From CAVXHQ01 sp963789535 (GTDB lineage Bacteria > Pseudomonadota > Alphaproteobacteria > Rhodobacterales > Rhodobacteraceae): a DNA stretch of 64,000 bases. Each line of letters opens with the position of its first letter. Within the stretch, counting starts at the first letter, position 1. Positions 1 to 8,648 of the stretch are shown piece after piece. The notes under the pieces were generated by a model that was not told the DNA's origin, made no database searches, and worked only from the letters and a program-made list of their open reading frames with translations. The stretch lies in NCBI GenBank assembly GCA_963789535.1, contig CAWBKU010000005.1:806001-870000 (forward strand). Direction: 5' to 3'. Made by a program: the position numbers and the translations under genes.

Positions 1-862
1 CGCCCGCGCGCCCGAGGGCCGGTTGCAGGATGCGGGCGCCGTGGCGCAGGGCGGCGGCGAATTCCTGTTTCGTGGTCAGACGCTCGCCCACGGCGACGGG
101 GATCGACGTGGCGTTCGCCACTTCACGCAATTGCTCGGGCGTGTCGGGCGGGATCGGTTCCTCGAACCACAGGGGGTCGTAGGGCGCGATGGCCTGTGCG
201 AGGCGGATCGCGCCGCCGGTCGAGAACTGGCCGTGGGTGCCGAAGAGGAGGTCCGCCCGGTCGCCGACGGCGGCGCGGATGGCGGCGCAGAACGCGGCGG
301 AGCGGGAGATGTCCGACAGCGCGGGCATATGGCCGGGTCGGATCGTGTAGGGTCCGGCGGGGTCGAACTTGACCGCTGTCCAGCCGTCGTCGGCGAGGGC
401 GCTCGCGGCCTCGGCGGCCCTGTCCGGGTCGATCCAGAACGCGGGCAGCGGGTGGTGCGGCAGCGGGTAGAGGTAGGTATAGGCGCGGATGCGGTCGTTC
501 ACACGGCCCCCCAGCAGCATGTGGACCGGCACGCCGCGCGCTTTGCCGAGGATGTCCCAGCACGCGATCTCGAGGCCCGAAAATGCGCCCATGACGGTCA
601 GGTCGGGGCGCTGGGTAAAGCCCGCCGAATAGGCGCGGCGGAACATGAGTTCGACGTTGGCCGGATCCTCGCCGTGCATGTGGCGGGCGAACACGTCCTC
701 GATCACCGCGCGCATGGCGGCGGGCCCGACACTGGCGGCATAGCACTCGCCCCAGCCGGTGATCCCGGTGTCGGTCGTGACCTTGACGAGGATCCAGTAG
801 CGCCCGCCCCAGCCCGGCGCAGGCGGGGCGGTGACGATGATGTCGAGATGATCCAGCTTCAT
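1..862 (-). CDS. Enolase-superfamily (mandelate racemase / sugar-acid dehydratase type) enzyme, partial
   Basis: The frame opens at an ATG ending at 862 and runs off the left edge without a stop, so about 287 N-terminal residues are seen and the C-terminus is missing. The N-terminal capping domain (first ~110 residues) is followed by barrel strands carrying the expected acid/base and metal positions: VKFDP, GTHGQF, WFEEPIPPD and VGERLTTKQEF. The family abstracts a proton alpha to a carboxylate; this subgroup is usually annotated as sugar-acid dehydratase, but the substrate cannot be read from sequence. The phosphoesterase gene lies 72 bp upstream on the same strand. Confidence 0.8.
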   Translation of the reverse strand, partial: MKLDHLDIIVTAPPAPGWGGRYWILVKVTTDTGITGWGECYAASVGPAAMRAVIEDVFARHMHGEDPANVELMFRRAYSAGFTQRPDLTVMGAFSGLEIACWDILGKARGVPVHMLLGGRVNDRIRAYTYLYPLPHHPLPAFWIDPDRAAEAASALADDGWTAVKFDPAGPYTIRPGHMPALSDISRSAAFCAAIRAAVGDRADLLFGTHGQFSTGGAIRLAQAIAPYDPLWFEEPIPPDTPEQLREVANATSIPVAVGERLTTKQEFAAALRHGARILQPALGRAG

Positions 863-934
863 GGTGCGCTCCCTCGGTAGCGGCAGAGTGACCGGGGCGT
901 GGGACGAAGAAAAGGGGGAAGGCCGGGCGCCGGC

Positions 935-1741
935 CTAGGGCCAGGCGGAAAGGTCGGTCAGACCGAAATCCTCGGTGTGGACCGTGATGCCATCGGGTGC
1001 GAGGTCGATCAGACCGTAGGCGGCGGGTTCGGGCGCCTCGATGCTGGTGTCGGTGGTGTCGAAGAGCATCGGCATCTGGCCCACGAGACTCTTGAACACC
1101 GAAAACGGCACGCCCCGGTGGCTGCCGTGGATCGCGCGGTGGACGTGGCCCGCGACGATATGGGCGACGGTGCCGTGCCGGGCGATCAGGTCGTGCAGCG
1201 CCGCACCGTCGTTCAGCCGGATCGCATCCATCCCCGCAAAGCCGCTGCGGTGGGGCGGGTGGTGCAGGAAGAGGACGCAGCGACGGGATGTCGCGAGCTG
1301 CGATGACAGCCAGTCGAGACGGTCCGGGCCGAGGTGGCCGATATGGCGGACCGGGTAATCGTAGGGCGGCGCGTTGAGCGTATCGAGGAAGATCAGCCGG
1401 TCGCCGCCGTCATCCGGACCAAGGTCGAGGACTTGCTGGACGAAGCCGTTCGCGTCGACGGGCACCTCGGGGAACGCACCCTGAAACGCCGCGCGGTCGT
1501 CGTGGTTGCCGATCAGCAGATGCACGGGCAGGGGCGCCTCGGCGAGGATGTCGCGCAGCAGGGCGTAGGAGGCAGGGTCGCCGCGATGCGTAAGGTCGCC
1601 GGTAAGGACGATCCGGTCGGCATGGGCATGGCGGCCGATGTGGGCCAGCGCCGCCCGCAGGCGGGCGCAGGGGTCGATATAGAGCGGCGCGCGCGGCGCG
1701 GGCTCGATGTGCAGATCGGTGAGGACGGCGATCCGGGTCAT
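935..1741 (-). CDS. Calcineurin-like metallophosphoesterase (CpdA/GpdQ-type)
   Basis: 268 aa. The five metallophosphoesterase blocks are in order: DLHIEP near the N-terminus, GDLTHRGD, GNHDDR, FLHHPPHRSG and GHVHRAI, giving the Asp/His/Asn ligands of a dinuclear metal centre. Length and motifs match the cyclic-nucleotide/glycerophosphodiesterase class III group (CpdA, GpdQ, Icc). No signal peptide, so probably cytoplasmic. It precedes the enolase-superfamily gene on the same strand. The substrate (cAMP or a glycerophosphodiester) is not decidable from sequence. Confidence 0.82.
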   Translation of the reverse strand: MTRIAVLTDLHIEPAPRAPLYIDPCARLRAALAHIGRHAHADRIVLTGDLTHRGDPASYALLRDILAEAPLPVHLLIGNHDDRAAFQGAFPEVPVDANGFVQQVLDLGPDDGGDRLIFLDTLNAPPYDYPVRHIGHLGPDRLDWLSSQLATSRRCVLFLHHPPHRSGFAGMDAIRLNDGAALHDLIARHGTVAHIVAGHVHRAIHGSHRGVPFSVFKSLVGQMPMLFDTTDTSIEAPEPAAYGLIDLAPDGITVHTEDFGLTDLSAWP

Positions 1742-1792
1742 CCGGTGGAGCCTCCGGCGGGAGTTGTTATGGCAACGTGAAGGGGGCGGGTT

Positions 1793-2875
1793 TCAGAACA
1801 CGATGACGTTGCGCCGTGCGGCGCCGGATTTGGTGTCGGCGATCGCCTCGTTGATTTCAGAGAGCTGCCAGCGGCGCGAGATCAGTTCGTCGAGCTTCAG
1901 GCGGCCCTGTTCGTAGAGGTCGACGAGCCAGGGGATGTCGCGCCGGATCACGCTGTCTCCCATCGCCGAGCCGACGATCCCCTGTGCATCGTAGGCGAGG
2001 TTCACCGGCTCGTAGGCCGAGGTCGCCCCGACGGGCGGCATGCCGACGAGGATCGCACGGCCACCGTGGCCGAGGTAGCGCACGGCGGTGTCGAAGACGG
2101 CGATGGCGCCGACGGTGACGAACACGGCGTCCGCCCCCTTGCCGAGGATCGCGCGGACCTCGTCCCAGGGCGCGGCGGCGCTGGCGAGGACGCCATGGGT
2201 CGCGCCGAATTCGCGCGCGATCTCCAGCTTTTCGGGCAACAGGTCGACCGCCACGATCCGCCGGGCCCCGGCGATGCGGGCGCCCTGGATGGCGTTGAGG
2301 CCGACGCCGCCCGCGCCGATCACGACGGCGTCCTGACCGGGGCGCAACCGGGCCGTGTTCACCACCGCGCCGACGCCGGTGATGACGCCGCAGGCCAGCA
2401 ACGAGGCGACGTCGAGCGGGATCGTATCGGGGATCACGGCGATCTGGCTGGCGTCGACCACGACCTTTTCGGCAAAGGCGCCGCAGGCCATCGCCTGATG
2501 CAGCGTGCCGCCGTCCGCCGTCTTCAGCGGGCCGTGGTTGCCGTCATAGGGCGTCTCGCATCCCGTGGGCGTGCCGCAGGCACATTGCGGACAGGTGCCG
2601 CAGGCGCGGATCAGGGTGACGATGACGCGGTCGCCGGTTTTCGTGACGGTAACGCCCGCGCCCGTCGCGGTGACGGTGCCCGCCGCCTCGTGGCCGTAGA
2701 CCGCCGGCAGCGCGCCGCCCCAGTGGCCAGAGGCATAAGCGATGTCCGAGTGGCAGACGGCGACGGCACCGAGCGTCACCTCGACCTCGCCCGGGCCGGG
2801 CGCGCGCAGGTCGACGGTCTCGACCCGCAGGGGTTCGCCGAAGGCGTGACAGACGGCGGCGGTGATCTGGGGCAT
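1793..2875 (-). CDS. Zinc-dependent alcohol dehydrogenase (MDR family)
   Basis: 360 aa from the ATG ending at 2875; the open frame continues upstream to 2983, but family similarity begins at MPQITAAVCHAF. Catalytic zinc ligands appear as AVCHSD and GHEAAG, a four-cysteine structural-zinc lobe as CGTCPQCACGTPTGC, and the Rossmann fingerprint as VIGAGGVGLN. Length and the structural-zinc lobe fit class III-like medium-chain dehydrogenases that oxidise alcohols or thiol adducts with NAD. The substrate is unknown. It ends 51 bp before the phosphoesterase start on the same strand. Confidence 0.83.
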   Translation of the reverse strand: MPQITAAVCHAFGEPLRVETVDLRAPGPGEVEVTLGAVAVCHSDIAYASGHWGGALPAVYGHEAAGTVTATGAGVTVTKTGDRVIVTLIRACGTCPQCACGTPTGCETPYDGNHGPLKTADGGTLHQAMACGAFAEKVVVDASQIAVIPDTIPLDVASLLACGVITGVGAVVNTARLRPGQDAVVIGAGGVGLNAIQGARIAGARRIVAVDLLPEKLEIAREFGATHGVLASAAAPWDEVRAILGKGADAVFVTVGAIAVFDTAVRYLGHGGRAILVGMPPVGATSAYEPVNLAYDAQGIVGSAMGDSVIRRDIPWLVDLYEQGRLKLDELISRRWQLSEINEAIADTKSGAARRNVIVF

Positions 2876-2995
2876 GGGCGCGACCTTGCGGTTGGTTTCG
2901 CGCGAAACTGGCGTTCGGCGATGGCGCGCGCAAGAGGAGAAATGGAGCGAACGTGCAAAGGACGAAAGCCTCTCGGGTTGCAAAATCTCCGACCC

Positions 2996-3027
2996 TGCAC
3001 CGGGGCAGGGATATTTTCGGGCAGAAG
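2996..3027 (+). repeat. Dispersed intergenic repeat A, copy 1
   Basis: Core GGGATATTTTCGGGCAGAAG preceded by a C/G-rich tract, in the gap between the MFS and alcohol dehydrogenase genes. It resembles copies near 8038, 59289 and 59482 (the last inverted). All copies are intergenic, with a GGG(A/G)(G/T)ATTT core followed by a purine-rich tail. Confidence 0.45.
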
Positions 3028-3038
3028 ATTTCTGGACT

Positions 3039-4292
3039 TCAGGCGGGTTTCAGGCGGGGCATTCTCAGGAACACGGCAAGGCAGGCGACCATGATCGTGG
3101 CCGATAGAAGGAAAGGTGCGCCGGGCAATTGCCAACCCGTGGCGGGCGTGGCGAGCCAGAAGATCTGGGTCATCACCAGCGGCGAGAAGATCGCGGCGAC
3201 CGAGCGCGCCGAAGAGACGACGCCCTGCAACTCGCCCTGCTGGTCGTCACGGGCGATGCGGCTCATCCGGCCCTGGAGCGCGGGCGTCACGACGGCGCCC
3301 AGCGCCGTGATCGGGGTAAAGGCGAGGGCGAGCCAGCCGTTCCACACCACCGACAGGAACAGGAACGCGCACAGGTTGAACGCGATGCCGTAGATGATCG
3401 TCCCCCGTTCGCCCAGACGCCGCAGCGCCACGCGGATCAGGCCGCCCTGCACGATGGCGATGGCGATGCCGAACGCGGCGAGCGAGGTGCCGATCATCGC
3501 GGGTGACCAGCCAAAGCGGGCCTTGCCGAAGTAGGCCCAGACCGCCGGATAGACGATGAAGGCGAATTCGTAGAGGAAGAAGAGGAATAGCAGGCGCGAG
3601 ACCTCGGGCAGTTCCGCCATCTTGCGGAATGCGCCCAGCGGGTTGGCGCGGCGGATGTCGAAGGGACGGCGGATGCGGTCGGTGACGGTTTCGGGCAAGA
3701 CGAAAAAGCCGAAGACGACGTTCCCGCCTGCAAGCAATGCCGCGGCATAGAACGGCGCCCGGGTGCCGTATTCGCCGAGGATGCCGCCAATCACCGGGCC
3801 GAGGACGAAGCCGACGCCGAAGGCCGCCCCGACGAGGCCGAAGTTTGCGGATTTCTTCTCGGGCGGGCTGATGTCGGCGATAAAGGCCATGGCGGCCGAT
3901 TGCGTGGCCGCGGTGATGCCGCCGACGACGCGGGTGAGGAACAGGAGCCAGATCGTGCCTGCGACGGCCATCACGAGATAGTCGAATGCCATCACGGCGA
4001 GCGACACGAGGAGCACCGGGCGCCGTCCGAAGCGGTCCGAGAGGGCGCCGACGAGGGGGCCGAACAGGAACTGCATGCAGGCAAAGGTGGTGGCGAGGAT
4101 GCCGCCCCAGAGCGCCGCATTGCCCAGGGTGCCGCCGTGGATCTCGGCGATGAGGTCGGGCATCACCGGCAGGATCAGGCCGATGCCCATGGCGTCGATT
4201 ACCAGCGTCGCGAGGATGAACGCGAAGGCATTGCGCCCGGGTGCCGGTGCGGGGGCCGGGGCGGGCGCAGAGAGGGCGGCCGGGGTGTCCAT
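3039..4292 (-). CDS. MFS transporter, tetracycline-exporter (TCR/Tet) type
   Basis: 417 aa with about 12 hydrophobic segments. A proline/alanine-rich N-terminal stretch precedes the first membrane helix. The drug:H+ antiporter motif A is visible as GALSDRFGRRPVLL between helices 2 and 3, and a motif-C-like glycine-rich helix as GFVLGPVIGGILG. These features place it in the 12-TMS TCR/Tet-like exporters of the inner membrane. The exported substrate is unknown; resistance should not be assumed. The threonine/serine dehydratase gene ends 69 bp upstream on the same strand. Confidence 0.83.
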   Translation of the reverse strand: MDTPAALSAPAPAPAPAPGRNAFAFILATLVIDAMGIGLILPVMPDLIAEIHGGTLGNAALWGGILATTFACMQFLFGPLVGALSDRFGRRPVLLVSLAVMAFDYLVMAVAGTIWLLFLTRVVGGITAATQSAAMAFIADISPPEKKSANFGLVGAAFGVGFVLGPVIGGILGEYGTRAPFYAAALLAGGNVVFGFFVLPETVTDRIRRPFDIRRANPLGAFRKMAELPEVSRLLFLFFLYEFAFIVYPAVWAYFGKARFGWSPAMIGTSLAAFGIAIAIVQGGLIRVALRRLGERGTIIYGIAFNLCAFLFLSVVWNGWLALAFTPITALGAVVTPALQGRMSRIARDDQQGELQGVVSSARSVAAIFSPLVMTQIFWLATPATGWQLPGAPFLLSATIMVACLAVFLRMPRLKPA

Positions 4293-4361
4293 GGGCCTGT
4301 CTAGGGTGCGGCGCCGGTTCTGGAAAGGACCGATCCGCCGCGCAGCGCGGGCACCCCGGCG

Positions 4362-5336
4362 TCAGGCGTAGTCCGCAAGGGCGGCGCGGAAGATCGCCGG
4401 GTCGACGTTGCCGCCCGAGATGGTGGCGATCACCGCGCGCCCCTCGGGCAGGCCGCCGCCGTGCCAGAGGGCGGCGGCGAGGGCCACGGCGCCGCCGGGT
4501 TCCGCCACCAGCCGCAGGTGGGTAAAGGCGGCGGCCATGGCGCGGCGCGCGTCCTCGTCCGGCACCGCGATGCCGGGGCCGCACAGGCGATGCAGGATCG
4601 GAAAGGTGATCCGCCCCGGCTCGGGCGTCACGATGGCATCGCAGATCGAGCCGGACATCGCCGCGTTGCGCCGGATCTCGCCTGCCGCGAGCGAGCGTTT
4701 CACGTCGTCGAACCCCTCGGGCTCGACCGGGCGGACCCGCATCCCCGGCGAATGTGCCGCGAGTGCCAGCGCGATGCCGGAGGTCAGGCCGCCGCCGCCG
4801 CAACAGACCAGCACCTCGGCCTCGGTCACGCCCATCGCCGCTGCCTGCGCCGCGATCTCGAGGCCGCAGGTGCCCTGACCCGCGATCACCATCGGTTCGT
4901 CGTAGGGCCGAATCAGGGTCAGGCCACGCTCGGTCGCCAGCGCCGTGCCGAGCGCCTCGCGGTCCTCGCGGGCGCGGTCGTAGAGGATCACCTCGGCGCC
5001 GAGCGCCCGGGTGCCCGCAATCTTGGCGGCGGGGGCGTCGGCGGGCATGATTATGACGGCGGGCGCGCCGTGTTCGCGGGCGGCGTGGGCGACGCCCTGC
5101 GCGTGGTTGCCCGAAGAGAAGGCGATGACGCCGCGGGCGCGGACGTCCGGCGGCAGGGCCGAGAGTGCCGACCAGCCGCCGCGCGCCTTGAAAGAGCCGG
5201 TGATCTGGAGGCACTCGGCCTTGACCAGCACGCGGCGGCCCGCGATGGCGTCGAGGTCGGCAGAGTGCAGGAGCGGTGTGACGCGGATGTGGCCGTGCAG
5301 GCGGGCGGCGGCGGCGCGGATATCGTCGATGTGCAT
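4362..5336 (-). CDS. PLP-dependent threonine/serine dehydratase (fold type II)
   Basis: 324 aa, the length of catabolic threonine dehydratases and serine racemases without a regulatory ACT domain. The PLP lysine is in TGSFKARGG, the substrate loop in SSGNHAQG, and the phosphate-binding glycine loop in CCGGGGLTSG. It probably deaminates L-threonine or L-serine to the 2-oxo acid in the cytoplasm. Absence of the C-terminal ACT-like domain argues against biosynthetic IlvA. Serine racemase or hydroxyaspartate dehydratase activity is possible within this family. Confidence 0.83.
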   Translation of the reverse strand: MHIDDIRAAAARLHGHIRVTPLLHSADLDAIAGRRVLVKAECLQITGSFKARGGWSALSALPPDVRARGVIAFSSGNHAQGVAHAAREHGAPAVIIMPADAPAAKIAGTRALGAEVILYDRAREDREALGTALATERGLTLIRPYDEPMVIAGQGTCGLEIAAQAAAMGVTEAEVLVCCGGGGLTSGIALALAAHSPGMRVRPVEPEGFDDVKRSLAAGEIRRNAAMSGSICDAIVTPEPGRITFPILHRLCGPGIAVPDEDARRAMAAAFTHLRLVAEPGGAVALAAALWHGGGLPEGRAVIATISGGNVDPAIFRAALADYA

Positions 5337-5381
5337 GGGTTCGGGCCTTGTCGGTCGGAAGGATGGGCAGAATTGCCGATC

Positions 5382-6215
5382 CTACGGGAGGCGGGACGCC
5401 CAGTCGCGCAGGGCGGCAAGGGCCCGCGGCTCGTCGAGGAACGGCACATGGCCGCGCCCCGGCACCTCGGCCAGGATCATGTCCGGACGGCGGCGCGCCA
5501 TTTCGGCGGCGGTTTCGGGCGTCAGCAGGTCGGAGTTGGCGCCCCGGATCAGCGCAAGCGGCAGGCCCGCCAGCGCCTCGAACAGCGGCCAGAGGTCGGG
5601 TGCCGGGCCATCGGCACCGGCGATCACCCCGTCGCGCAGGCGGGGATCGTAGCGGAGTTTCAGCCCGTCGGCGGTCTCTTCGTAATGCGCGCGTACCTCG
5701 GCCAGCCAGCGGTCGTGGGGGACGCCCTCGAACTGCCGCCAGGTTTCGGCGCGCAGGCGGGCGGCCTCCTCGTAGGTCTTTTGCGCCGGGGCAATCCCGA
5801 TGTAATTGCGGATGATGGCAAGGCCCGCCCCGGCGATCTCGGGTCCGATGTCGTTCAGGGCCACGCCGGTCAGGTGCGCCTTCGCCGTCGCGGCCAGCAC
5901 CATGGCGATCAGGCCGCCGCGCGAGGTGCCGAGGACCGCCGTGCGCGCCAGACCCAGATGATCGAGCAGGGCCAGCGCATCCGTCGCTTCTTGCGGGACC
6001 GTATAGCTCTCGGGCGGGGCGTGGTCCGACAGGCCCCGCCCGCGATAGTCCATGCGGATCACCCGCAGGCCGAGGGCGCGCAGATGCGGCAGCACATGGT
6101 CGAAGTCGGCCACGTTGCGGGTCAGGCCGGCGAGGCAGAGGAGCGGCGTGGCGTCGGGCGGGCCGTCGTCGGTGAAATGTAGGCGCAGGCCGTCGGGGGT
6201 GGTGAAATACGGCAT
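5382..6215 (-). CDS. Alpha/beta hydrolase
   Basis: 277 aa. The oxyanion region is CLAGLTRN, the nucleophile elbow GTSRGG (serine), and the catalytic histidine lies near the end in GRGHVPFLDEP, so the triad looks complete. The fold resembles esterases and C-C or lactone hydrolases; the substrate is not identifiable. Its ATG shares one base with the stop of the upstream HAD gene (TGATG arrangement), so the two are probably translationally coupled. Confidence 0.82.
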   Translation of the reverse strand: MPYFTTPDGLRLHFTDDGPPDATPLLCLAGLTRNVADFDHVLPHLRALGLRVIRMDYRGRGLSDHAPPESYTVPQEATDALALLDHLGLARTAVLGTSRGGLIAMVLAATAKAHLTGVALNDIGPEIAGAGLAIIRNYIGIAPAQKTYEEAARLRAETWRQFEGVPHDRWLAEVRAHYEETADGLKLRYDPRLRDGVIAGADGPAPDLWPLFEALAGLPLALIRGANSDLLTPETAAEMARRRPDMILAEVPGRGHVPFLDEPRALAALRDWASRLP

Positions 6216-6892
6216 CAGAGGAGGTCCGTTATCGTCGTGAGGTCAGGGCGGATGTGGTGCGGCGTGGCATAGAGGCGGTCCACCGGCTCGCCCGCGCGGT
6301 TCACCCAGAGCGTCGTAAAGCCATAGCCGGCGGCGCCCGCCGCGTCCCAGCCGTTCGACGAGACGAAGAGCACCTCGTCCGCCGCGCAGCCGAAATGCGC
6401 GCCGACGAGGTCGTAGACCCGCGCGTCGGGCTTGAACACGCCGACGCTCTCGACCGACAGCAATGCGTCGAGGTGGTCGCCGATTCCCGCCGAGGCCGTC
6501 GCCTCGGCAAGCATCTCGGGTGTGCCGTTCGACAGGATCGCCGTCGCGAGGCCCCGCGCCTTCAGGCCCGCGAGGACGTCCGGCACCTCGGGGTAGGCGT
6601 CGAGTTCGCGGTAGAGCGCCAGCAGGCGCCCGCGGGTGTCGTCGTCGGCGATCCCCGCCGCCTCGAGCGCCCAGTCGAGGCCGTCCTGCGTGATCCGCCA
6701 GAAATCGCGGTGCCGCCCCGCCACCGTGCGCAGCCAAGTGTATTGCAACTGCTTGGCCCGCCAGTCGGCGGCGATCTGCGGCCATTTGTCCCGCAAGACC
6801 GCGCGACCCGGTTCCGCAGCGGCGCGGCGCGCCGCAGCGGCCACGTCGAACAGCGTGCCATAAGCGTCGAAGATGCAGGTGGTGATCGGCAT
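6215..6892 (-). CDS. Haloacid dehalogenase-like hydrolase, type II
   Basis: 225 aa from the ATG ending at 6892; the open frame runs much further upstream but HAD similarity starts at MPITTCIFDAYGTLFD. Motif I is FDAYGTLFD with the nucleophilic Asp, motif II ILSNGTP, the lysine motif VFKPDARVY, and motif IV is replaced by the FVSSNGWDAAGA segment typical of L-2-haloacid dehalogenases. That segment favours haloacid dehalogenase over phosphatase activity, though many such proteins are untested. Overlaps the downstream hydrolase start by one base. Confidence 0.83.
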   Translation of the reverse strand: MPITTCIFDAYGTLFDVAAAARRAAAEPGRAVLRDKWPQIAADWRAKQLQYTWLRTVAGRHRDFWRITQDGLDWALEAAGIADDDTRGRLLALYRELDAYPEVPDVLAGLKARGLATAILSNGTPEMLAEATASAGIGDHLDALLSVESVGVFKPDARVYDLVGAHFGCAADEVLFVSSNGWDAAGAAGYGFTTLWVNRAGEPVDRLYATPHHIRPDLTTITDLL

Positions 6893-7015
6893 GGTGCCCC
6901 CTTGCGTGCGGGCACTGTGGCGGGGACCGGGGCCGGGGAAAAGGCCGGTTTGCGCAACGCCCCCCGGTCCGTTAGGGTCGCGCCGCGAAAACTCCAGACC
7001 AGAGAGGAGACGATC

Positions 7016-7450
7016 ATGGCGACCATCAAGACAGGCGACCGGGTGCGGCTGCACTACAAGGGCACGCTGACCGACGGGACGGTGTTCGACGATTCCACCG
7101 GGCGCGAGCCCCTGTCGTTCGTGCAGGGCGCGGGCTCGATCATCCCGGGGCTGGACAAGGCGCTGCCCGGGATGGCCGTGGGCGAGAAGAAGCGGGTCGA
7201 GGTAGACTGCGCCGAAGGCTATGGCCCGCGGCAGGACGCCGGCGTGACGGCGGTCGAGAAATCGCTGTTCCCCGACGACATGACCCTCGAGGAGGGGATG
7301 CGGTTGCAGATGCAGACCCAGACCGGGCAGGCGGTGCCGGTGACGGTGGTCGAGGTGGGCGAGAGCGAAGTGACGCTCGACGCCAATCACGCGCTGGCGG
7401 GCCAGGATCTGGTGTTCGACATCGAGGTCGTCGGCATCGAGGCCGCCTGA
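7016..7450 (+). CDS. FKBP-type peptidyl-prolyl isomerase, SlyD-like
   Basis: 144 aa starting at the ATG at 7016, preceded by AGAGAGGAGA; longer upstream starts in this frame read through the divergent promoter region and are unlikely. The FKBP core opens with VRLHYKGTLTDG and GSIIPGLDKALPGM, then an inserted flap domain ending in LDANHALAGQ, which is the SlyD/SlpA/FklB layout. It lacks SlyD's histidine-rich metal-binding tail. Role: cis-trans isomerisation of prolyl bonds and chaperoning in the cytoplasm. Confidence 0.88.
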   Translation: MATIKTGDRVRLHYKGTLTDGTVFDDSTGREPLSFVQGAGSIIPGLDKALPGMAVGEKKRVEVDCAEGYGPRQDAGVTAVEKSLFPDDMTLEEGMRLQMQTQTGQAVPVTVVEVGESEVTLDANHALAGQDLVFDIEVVGIEAA

Positions 7451-7456
7451 GGCGCG

Positions 7457-8011
7457 ATGGAAACCGCCGCGTCCGGCCCCGGAACGATCCCGCCGCTGGC
7501 GCTGTCGGTGCGGCAGCCCTGGGCCTGGGCCATCGTGCACGGCGGCAAGGACATCGAGAACCGCTCGGCCGGATCGATCCGGGCGGGCGGGATGGCGCCG
7601 GGGACGATCGCGGTGCACGCGGCGACGGGCATGCGGCGGGTCGAATACGACTGGGCTTTCTGGCGGATGGCGCAGGACGGCGTGGCGGTGCCGCGGCCCG
7701 ATGCGCTGGTCCGGGGGGCGATCATCGGTGTCGTGGACGTGATCGACATCGTTTCCGAAAGCGACAGCGCCTGGTTCGGTGGGCCGATGGGCCTCCGGCT
7801 TGCGCGGCCCCGCGCCGTGACGCCGGTGCCTTGCGTCGGGCAGTTGGGCTATTTCCGCTGGATCCGCAGGGGACAGTCCGCTCCGCCCGCGCCCTGGATG
7901 CGGCGCTGGGGCGTGGCGGACGGAGATGCGGCGACCGGCGACCTCTTTGACGACGTGGCGCCGTCGTTCAGGACGCCGCCGACGAAACCCTTCGGATCGC
8001 GCAAGACCTGA
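7457..8011 (+). CDS. ASCH-domain protein
   Basis: 184 aa, six bases after the FKBP stop. The N-terminal region ALSVRQPWAWAIVHG followed by KDIENRS is the characteristic start of ASCH domains, a PUA-like beta-barrel that binds RNA or modified nucleotides in characterised relatives. The proline-rich C-terminus carries no recognised domain. Specific function unknown; the tight spacing suggests co-transcription with the isomerase gene. Confidence 0.7.
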   Translation: METAASGPGTIPPLALSVRQPWAWAIVHGGKDIENRSAGSIRAGGMAPGTIAVHAATGMRRVEYDWAFWRMAQDGVAVPRPDALVRGAIIGVVDVIDIVSESDSAWFGGPMGLRLARPRAVTPVPCVGQLGYFRWIRRGQSAPPAPWMRRWGVADGDAATGDLFDDVAPSFRTPPTKPFGSRKT

Positions 8012-8037
8012 GGACCGCACCAAGGGCCTGGGTCGAC

Positions 8038-8070
8038 GCCTCCGGCGGGGGAGTATTTCGGGACCAAAGC
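8038..8070 (+). repeat. Dispersed intergenic repeat A, copy 2
   Basis: Contains GGGGGAGTATTTCGGGACCA followed by AAGC, in the gap between the convergent ASCH and VOC genes. Same family as the copies at 2996, 59289 and 59482. The sequence is not a strong hairpin by itself. Confidence 0.45.
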
Positions 8071-8093
8071 AACCCGGACCGGTGGCCGCGGCG

Positions 8094-8498
8094 TCAGTTT
8101 ACGGCGTCGGGGTTCATCCAGAACGGCTCGAACACGTTGCCGTCGGGGTCGGAAAAGCTCTGGCCATACATGAACCCCTCGATGTCCTGCACCTTGCCGT
8201 TGTCGGTGCCGCCATTGGCGACGGCGGCGGCGAGCATTTCGTCGACGGCCTCGCGGCTGTCGCAGTTCAGCGCGATCAGCGCCGACGTCGTCCGGCTGGG
8301 GTCGCCGGCAGGGCGGGGCGTGAAACCCTCGAACTTCGCGCGCTCGAGGACCATGAGGTAGATGGTGTCCGAGATCACGACGCAGGCGGACTGGTCGTCC
8401 GAGAACCGGTCGTTGATGGTGAACCCCAGCGCCTCGTGGAACGCGCGGGTCCGTTTGACGTCGGTGATCGGCAGGTTGACGAAGATCATTTGCGGCAT
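8094..8498 (-). CDS. VOC-superfamily (glyoxalase/bleomycin-resistance fold) protein
   Basis: 134 aa. The single domain has the two beta-alpha-beta-beta-beta repeats of the vicinal-oxygen-chelate fold: it opens with IFVNLPITDVKRTRAFHEALGF (shown here only to F at about residue 26) and closes with FSDPDGNVFEPFWM, whose Glu is the usual metal ligand. It belongs to the short stand-alone group often annotated as lactoylglutathione-lyase relatives. True substrate unknown. No obvious operon partner. Confidence 0.78.
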   Translation of the reverse strand: MPQMIFVNLPITDVKRTRAFHEALGFTINDRFSDDQSACVVISDTIYLMVLERAKFEGFTPRPAGDPSRTTSALIALNCDSREAVDEMLAAAVANGGTDNGKVQDIEGFMYGQSFSDPDGNVFEPFWMNPDAVN

Positions 8499-8648
8499 GG
8501 CGCGCCCTCCCTCTACGGGCCGAGATTACGATCGGGCACGCGATCGTGACAAGGCCAGAGCGGGGCGACCGGCGCAAACTGGCGGAATAGGGTGACGTGT
8601 TAACCTTTGCCGCCTAGGGTGTGCCCTGACCGGTCACAAAGGCCCTCC

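Noticed and set aside
4461..6182. A 573-codon plus-strand open frame
   Set aside because: Antisense to the dehydratase and hydrolase genes, with arginine/glycine-rich composition and no motifs.
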